Below are positions 57,489-64,000 of a DNA stretch of 64,000 nucleotides, in pieces. The DNA lies in assembly GCA_016808115.1 (NCBI GenBank), contig JAEQBH010006857.1, positions 57,423 to 121,422 on the forward strand. Reading direction: 5' to 3'. Numbering within the stretch: position 1 is the stretch's first letter; each line of letters opens with the position of its first letter. The position numbers were made by a program, and so were the translations under genes. The stretch is from Tetrastigma voinierianum. Lineage: Eukaryota; Streptophyta; Magnoliopsida; Vitales; Vitaceae. The notes under the pieces were generated by a model. It was not told where the DNA came from and did no database searches. It saw only the letters and a program-made list of their open reading frames with translations.

Positions 57489-58090
57489 GCATTCTTGTGC
57501 AACGCCTGAATCGCGATGCACCTAGCCTAGACCAATGGGTGACTCCGGAGGGCAAAGGCAGCCGATCGTCGTATGCGCTACTAGCGAAGGAACTCTAAAG
57601 TCGCACAGTGGTGATCATTAGATCCCATGCCAGTGTTAAGGTTCCGCATCCGAGAGCACAAGCCATCATCATGGCCCATTGTGAAACCCCTTCGCATGGT
57701 CACACGCGTGGGGAGTACATGGAGCACGATGATCGCTTGCAAGGTCCACCTGCCCCCCATGAGCAGAGCTAGGTGGAAAAAGGCAACATTCGAGAGAAAA
57801 TTCCATCGATCGGGGAAGGCAACACAGAACTCATATCGCGATGCCTACTGAAGCGCTTTGTAGCTAGAATGAGGAGGGACGGGGCAATAGTCATGTACGA
57901 GCAAGGAGCCTACCAACCCACATTACCCAAACATCACCACACGCCCATCGTGCTGACTTCAAGACACCACAATCGAACCGTGACTAGTTTGAGCATTCCG
58001 AGAAGCACATAGAAGCAACAAGTGATGCCTTGTAGTACCATAATGTAGGCATGAGAAGGAATGATAACACTATTTCCAAGCAAACCGAAT
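57489..58090 (-). other. 18S-proximal 5' ETS (unit C)
   Basis: Conserved single-copy ETS as in units A and B (GCATTCTTGTGC, GATCGTCGTATG, ACCGTGACTAGTTTGAGC). No gene is seen. Confidence 0.75.
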
Positions 58091-59635
58091 AGTTGGTCAA
58101 GCAACAGAAGACAAGCTTCCAGACAAGATCAAGTAGTCTAGCTGTCTAAGCCACCACGCTCTAAAGAATGAACTGCTCGAGGCACCATGTCTAGGCATGC
58201 ACCCGGGCCAAGGCACCGTGCCTAGGCATGTCATGGCACTAGTCCCAGCACCGTGCTTAGGCAAGGCACAGGAGAGGAACTGCCTGTGCAAGGCACTACA
58301 AGGAACCTCGCTGTGCAAGGCACTAAATCGAGGAACCACGCCTGTGCATTCAAGACTCCTAAAGCCACTAGCTAGGCTTCATGCCTAGCATGCACTAGCA
58401 CCGTGCCTAGCCAAGGCACTAAGCCGGCGCACTACGGCAGGGAACAAGAGGCATGCTTGCAATGTGGGAGGAACATCCGTCTATAGCTCGAGGCCAAGGG
58501 CAAGCAAGATGGTGTCTTAGTGCAACGAGTCGACAAAGATCGTACGGGAGAGCGCTAGCAAAAGGATCTGTCTACCAGAAGGCACCCGATGTCGAAAATT
58601 TGGAGTCGGGTGATAGAGCACGCCCATGCCACAAGTGGTGCATGGGTGTGCACCGGGCAAGACGCAGGCGGGCCGTGCCTAAAGCATGGCAATCGCGCCG
58701 CTGCGGCACTAAGCCGAGGCACCATGCCTAGACATGCACTAGGCCGAGCACGCGCCTGCATGCACTGGGGTGAAGGCACCTGCCCAGGCAAGGCACTGTG
58801 CAAAGGCACCATGGCTAGGCATGCACTGCTTAGAGGCACCGCCGTGCCCAGCGGCGCCCCATGCCTAAAGAGGCATGAACTAGGCCAAAGCTAATCGCGG
58901 ACTGGTGCCACGCACCAGGCCCAGGCACCTCGTCTGTGCATTGCACTAGGCCGAGGCAATCGTCGAGGCATGACCAGGCCGAGCACCATGCCCGTGCAAG
59001 GCACTAGCCGAGCACCTGTCAAGGCATGCACTAGGCCGAGGCACCATGCCCGTGCAAGGCACTGTGCCGGCAACCCCGGTCGAGGCATGCACTGTGCCGA
59101 GGCACCACGCCCAGACAAGGTGGTCAGCCAAGGCACCGTGCCCAGGCGCACTAGGTCGAGGCACCGCTCCAGGCATGCACTAGGCCGAGGCACCCGTCGG
59201 CATTACCAGGGGCCGAGGCACCGGTCAGGCATGCACTAGGTCGGCGCGCACCTGCCGAGGCATGCACTAGGCCGGCGGCACTCGCCGGTGCATGCACTAG
59301 GCCGAGGCACCATGCTCCCACTAGCCAGCACCTGCTCCAGGCATGCACCAGTTTTAGGCATCCTGTCGAGGCATGCACTGTGCCGAGGCACCATGCCCGC
59401 TGGGCGCACCAGCTTTGCGCAATCGCACTAGTGGCACAGGTCGAGGCATATTCATGTTCAAAGCAAGCCAGCACGTTTGCGCGAACTGTTCAGCGGCGCA
59501 CGCGGTTTGCACCGCCAGGCATGCACTAGGCGGAGGCAACGTGGGGGGAACGAGGGCATGCCTTCGCTCAAGCAACGTGGGGGCAATCTGGGAACACCAT
59601 GCTCGGGCGGCCACAAGTGCTGAAGATGGCATCTA
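58091..59635 (-). repeat. ETS subrepeat array (unit C)
   Basis: Units of about 30 bp (GCATGCACTAGGCCGAGGCA core), cleanest near 58960-59400, interrupted at about 58500-58680 by the first hairpin module. Colinear with 38891-40650 of unit B. Confidence 0.82.
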
Positions 59636-59697
59636 GGCAAATCTAGTCGATAACGACCATGGGAGAGTGCTAACGGTCATTGTCTAGCTTCCCACCA

Positions 59698-59770
59698 CCT
59701 GATGTCGAGGGCTTGTGGCAGAGAGAGACGCCCCATGCCACGAAAGTGGCATGGGTGTGTGCACGCCGGG
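59698..59770 (-). repeat. ETS hairpin module (unit C, promoter side)
   Basis: Holds the hairpin CCCATGCCAC-GAAA-GTGGCATGGG at 59732-59755, with a perfect 10-bp stem. A worn copy lies at 58586-58660 in the same unit. The module order matches unit B. Confidence 0.75.
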
Positions 59771-59824
59771 CAAAGACGTTAGCGCACATGTCGTCGCGCC
59801 GCCAAGCCCATAGAGGCAACCACC

Positions 59825-59850
59825 CCCCTTAAAGAGTAATATATAAGCCT
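59825..59850 (-). promoter_or_regulatory. Possible Pol I transcription start (unit C)
   Basis: The minus strand reads TATATATTACTCTTTAAGGG continuing into GGGTGG, at the boundary between ETS repeats and AT-rich spacer. This is a better match than unit B to the plant TATATAAGGG-type start. The TATATAT part is absent from unit B at this spot. Confidence 0.35.
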
Positions 59851-60468
59851 TTGGAAAATTTCCGAGGAGACATCACATAGCTTCGAGGAGACATAATGGC
59901 AAATGCACCAGAAACATTTTAGTCCCCGTTTTTTTTTTGCACTTTATAATAATTATACATGGCCAAGAAAAAGAAGAAAAAAATTGACGCAGAAAATATT
60001 GATGATTTATTTACTAGGAAAAAATAGGGGGAAATAGGGAAAAATAGACAAAATAAGTAAAAATATTTTTAAAATTCATTTTTCACATGGGGAAAATGAT
60101 TTAATCAGACCACTGACTGGGCGGAGGAAATATTTTATTTTAATTTATTATAAGAAAAATAGCAAAATAGGAAACAGAGAAAACAGTGGGGAATAAAGGT
60201 CCACTGGTTATCGATCACTGAATGCAAATATTTTATCATAAAATATTATTTATTTATATATTATTTAAACAAAAGGATAATTTTAAATTTTTTTCAAAAG
60301 ATATAGGTGGAAAACATGGGAAAGGTATGAAAACATTTTTTGTCATGAGAATGATATTTGAACAATAAATTGAGGAAGAAACAAATGGAATAGAAACAAG
60401 CATGGTTGTGGAAGCCGACAAGGTACTCCGGCGGCGAAAGCCACCAATATTGCTCCGTTCAATGGTAC
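59851..60468. other. AT-rich IGS spacer, cut off (unit C)
   Basis: Shares with unit B the GAGGAGACATCACA blocks, the ATAGGGAAAAATAG-type runs and ACATTTTTTGTCATGAGAAT near 60331. The match ends within CCACCAATATTG...CAATGGTACGG near 60468, after which no rDNA sequence follows. Confidence 0.75.
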
Positions 60469-61900
60469 GGATGATTCGTGCCATCGTAGGTGAGCGAATC
60501 AACAAAATTCTGTAGAGACCTGAGTTCTCCATCACGTAGTCGTTTACCGCAGCATAGCGGTCTAGGGTCAACATGGGATGGGTTTTCTTTCGTACAAAAT
60601 GATTCGTTGAAACCAAAACCGGGTGAATTAAATTGATTGGGCTCGCTAAAAACAGTAAAGTGGCTCAAAGCGCACGACCGTAAAACTAAAGTTAAGCGGA
60701 TGGTTTAAACCGGTAAAACCGTGAAAATGGTTTAAAAACTCGGAAATTGCAAAACTGAAATGGTAAAACTGAAATTGTAAATAATGGAAATGGTAAAATC
60801 AAATTGTAAAGGAAGAAATTCACTGAAGAATTAGGTCACTAATCAAGTAAAGCTGGTGGCAAAACACATGTCCTCAGGTTTTATCCTCCTATTTGAGTCA
60901 ACACAGGATGCACTTATGGCCTTTGCTGAAACCCACATTCATTCATTACTTTTAGAGGCTCGTAAAGATCTAAAGAATCACAGCAAGGTCTCTCACCCAA
61001 GGACCGAACCCTAAAGCATGGAGAGTAATGACCAGTTAAAGCACCATCTAGTTAATCAGCTGTACCTTCAACTACACCCAACCTAAAGCATGGAGAGACA
61101 CACAAAACAATAAAAGCAAAATGTTATTTAACCTGAACTTAAAGAACCTTAACATAAGAATTATTACCTCAGAAAAGTGTATGGATCTGATTCAAATAAG
61201 AATGGCTTAAAGATTTATCACAGCACACTGGATCTAAAGCATGGAGTATTACAAGACAATAACATCCTCAGTGTTATGCAACTGAATTTTGAAGATAAGG
61301 GTCATAAATACACTACCCATAACTTTTAATACATGAGGACAACATGCTTAACCCTATCACTGCTAGCTTCCTTCCTCTTCAGGAGGCTATCAAGCATCTC
61401 TCAATCATTATCTTCAAGAGGTAAGCCAAAAAACGGAAAGAAAATATAAGAGAGAGAAAGAAGAGAGAAGAGAAAATAAAGCAAAACTTAAAAATAAACA
61501 ATTTATTTACAAAAGTAAAAACTTACAACTATTATTCTCCAACTGATGTTTCAATTGTCGCAGGTTTACAAAAACAAGTACTTATGATAGCCCCCAAGGT
61601 ATGAAAATAATAAAAAGCCTCAACAATCACAAGAGGGATTAAGATGTAATTCACCAAGTTTGAAGGCGAAGCTCATAAAGCATGACGAGGCATCCAATTT
61701 CGTTAGGAGTTGCCACTGGGCTAATCCAATAAATGCACAGATCCCGCTAATCACCATTACCCACCGCTCCCGCCATTTCTTCCATTTTTCCGCCAACCAG
61801 ATCAAATTTTCACTTATTTGGTTTTCTACCATTCTAGGCTGGTTGATACCAGACTTGAATTCAACTTCATGATTCATCCTTTTATTGAGATTGAATTTCA
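60469..61900. other. Non-rDNA AT-rich sequence right of the rDNA
   Basis: Unrelated to the spacer. It has degenerate GGTAAAAC/GAAATGGTAAAA repeats at 60700-60815 and three copies of CTAAAGCATGGAG (61011, 61084, 61232). The longest frame (minus, 61913-61620, 97 codons) is Trp-rich (WLAEKWKKWRERWV) and ends at a stop. It has only a faint likeness to plant retroelement-linked ORFs and I do not name it. The region probably belongs to a transposable element, but no termini were found. Confidence 0.45.
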
Positions 61901-64000
61901 AAAGTACAAACACCTACAAAACAACCAAAAACACCCTCTAAATGGCAAGGGTAAGTTACTAAGATGACTTGAACACTTCAATTGTATAAATGACATGATT
62001 AATGATCAAAGTACCAAAACTCATCTAATATAGGGTTCAAACAATTTTTTGGCACCAATCTACACTCAACCAATGCAGCAATCCTTAGCACAAATAAAAT
62101 GAGATGTATATGGTATTTTCAAAGTTGTGATTCAAAAAGTGCAAAGAAGTAATGCCTAACCCTAAGTGCAAGAATCATCAATGTCGTGCTCAATAACTAT
62201 CATGAGAGAATGAATGCCATACAAAATCGGCATCAAAAGAGTCTCCTCTCAATGAATCCAACTGAAACTTCACCAAAATCTAAGTGTTTATTTGATTAGC
62301 TCAACAATAAATCATAAACGCTTCCTCAACTGTTACTACCACACCAGCACAACCAACCTAAATAGATCGTGACCCACCTCTTATTCCATTAGCCTCTTTT
62401 ATGCTGTAGGTATTGTTAAAAACTACTTCAATGAAGTCCTGTGTAACTGGGTCCACCGATGACTTAACCAATAATAGGCACCGGCCAAAAGATCAACCAT
62501 CACAAACTTACAAGCCACTCCCACTTCCTCGAATGACTCGAGAATTAAGCACCTACAACTTGTCTAACTCCACTCCATTCACCCATGTAGCGAACACAAA
62601 GCTCCGCGACTCTCAACCAAAGGAAGGTTTAGTAGAACTGCTAGGCAGCTGCCAGCAGCACCCTCTTAATGTCGTCACGTGCCATCGTAATTTTTATTCT
62701 TTTTCTCTTTCTTTCCTTTTTTTCTTTTCCACATGGGTCTTAACTGCCAAAGGCGGTCAATGAAACTAGGTAAAGTTATAAATTATGCTGAGGTTGTATG
62801 CTTTTCAAATTCTATCATTGAAATCTAATGCTTGTGTGTGGTTAGCTAAAGGTGGAAGAAAAAGGTCGAAATCATTAAGAATTAAAACTGAATCATTCAT
62901 AATTAACTAAGCATGGAACCAATCTTAACATTAATAGAGTTGGACAAAGCTTCAATTTTTCAAACCACAGTTAGTAAACCACAAAGTTTTTGTTGCAAAA
63001 TGCCCAAATTTTTAAAAGGCTGAGCAGAGGTCACTTTATAGAGTGTGATCTGCTAGCCAATAAACATAACAAAATGGTCTTATACACAAAAAACATAAAT
63101 ACTTCCTTTACTAATTCTCCCAATCCTGCGCATCTCTGTCCAAATGGGGTTCTAATGGAAAATTAGATGTGGGCGGAAGTGTTACCCATGATAAGATGAT
63201 CATTACTGATAGAGATCTCACAAGATTTCATCATAATCTTTATAACGCTTCAATGTAAACAAACAAATTAGAGAAGAAAAGAGAGGAAAAAGTGACCAGT
63301 TGACCATTTTTAAAAATACAATTTTCATAATAACTCAAAAATGTTCTTCTGGGCCATATTTGGATTCTACACTCTCTAAGTTTCCAACGGTACCAAGAAC
63401 TACTTAAACGAGTTCGATGAAAAGTTATAAGGAAACAAACGAGGTAAACGAAGGCTTAGTTGAAAAAATTCGCTATTAGTTAAATTTGGCTTTGTTATTA
63501 AATTTTCATAACATCATGAATTAAGTAGTCTTAATAGCAAAATGGTCATTAAACTATCATACTCGCAGATTTTTGCTAAAAGAATTTAGATTTTCACAGA
63601 CAAAGTATTAACTCACAATTTGAAGTAATTTGGCAATGGCTTAGTTTAAGGCTTTGAATAATCTATAATGTTGAATTTAGCTGAAACACTTCGCTGTTAA
63701 ATAAATTTTCAAATGGAGTAGTTTAATTTCCATATTTTCGCTAATGAATACAGTTATTAAATAATTTTTAATGTTGGTTTATTTAAGTGAATCAAGTTAG
63801 CAATACTAAATTCATGACGTTAATTGGTGCTGCGAACAAGCTTAAATATAATGTTTCATTTGATGCCTTCCTTGATTTAATTCATGTCTAAAATTTGCAC
63901 AAAAGTTAAAGAATAATGTACAAAATTGCAGAAGAGTAAAAATTAATCTAAAAACACACAAATTAACTAAAAATCAAAGAAAATTTATAAAGAAAAATTA
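61901..64000 (-). other. Probable LTR or retroelement flank
   Basis: AT-rich sequence with no credible gene. Read on the minus strand near 63430-63350, it has the wording TCATCGAACTCGTTTAAGTA and CCGTTGGAAACTTAGAGAG, a style common in long plant LTRs. A T-rich polypyrimidine tract lies near 62690-62735. The sequence is cut off by the window end, so neither boundaries nor a TSD can be seen. Confidence 0.35.

Noticed and set aside
61620..61913. Possible retroelement-linked protein (Trp-rich frame)
   Set aside because: Short, single-frame and only faintly like plant retroelement ORFs. It was kept as a note in the flank feature and not called.

Overview
The window is plant nuclear 45S ribosomal DNA, read from the strand opposite to rRNA transcription, so all rRNA genes are on the minus strand. 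It holds parts of three tandem units, called A, B and C from left to right. In plus-strand order each unit reads 25S (3' to 5'), ITS2, 5.8S, ITS1, 18S, external transcribed spacer (ETS) and intergenic spacer (IGS). Unit A starts inside 25S at base 1. Unit B runs from about 26.8 kb and unit C from about 46.15 kb. There are no ordinary protein-coding genes, and most long open frames are chance readings through rDNA or GC-rich spacer repeats.

The main observation is that all three 18S genes are broken at the same point by a Ty3/gypsy LTR retrotransposon of about 6 kb (3533-9713, 31966-38010, 51205-57159). All copies are on the minus strand with the same 5-bp target duplication (GTAGG, with small differences). 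Each has two LTRs of about 0.8-0.9 kb and eroded gag, protease, reverse transcriptase, integrase and chromodomain fragments. The protein signatures suit a chromovirus, most like the Galadriel clade. From memory, Galadriel-type 'monkey' elements of banana (Musa) are associated with the nucleolar organiser, so Musa or a relative is a reasonable guess at the organism, but the window alone does not prove it. One insertion followed by amplification of the interrupted unit is the simplest reading.

The spacers share one plan. Leftmost is an 18S-proximal ETS, then ETS subrepeats of about 30 bp containing two copies of a hairpin module. Next come a possible Pol I start at a C6 run and an AT-rich spacer. 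Then follow a 43-48 bp subrepeat array (type 1), a 70-bp unique spacer, an array of about 36 bp (type 2) and the 25S 3' flank. Unit A differs in two ways. It lacks about 2 kb including the AT-rich spacer and putative promoter, and its type 1 array carries a 12-kb non-autonomous LTR retrotransposon (11619-23643) with an exact ACTAG duplication, a tRNA-Asp-like primer site and dense TGTCGCGACA palindromes in its LTRs. Unit C's spacer stops at about 60469, where AT-rich non-rDNA sequence begins and continues to the end, so this may be the edge of the array or another insertion.

Small indels occur throughout, even in highly conserved rRNA, and differ from unit to unit. Either the units are decaying pseudogenes or the sequence is an incompletely polished long-read assembly, and both may be true. 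Boundaries are therefore approximate by several bases, except where exact TSD/LTR junctions are cited.
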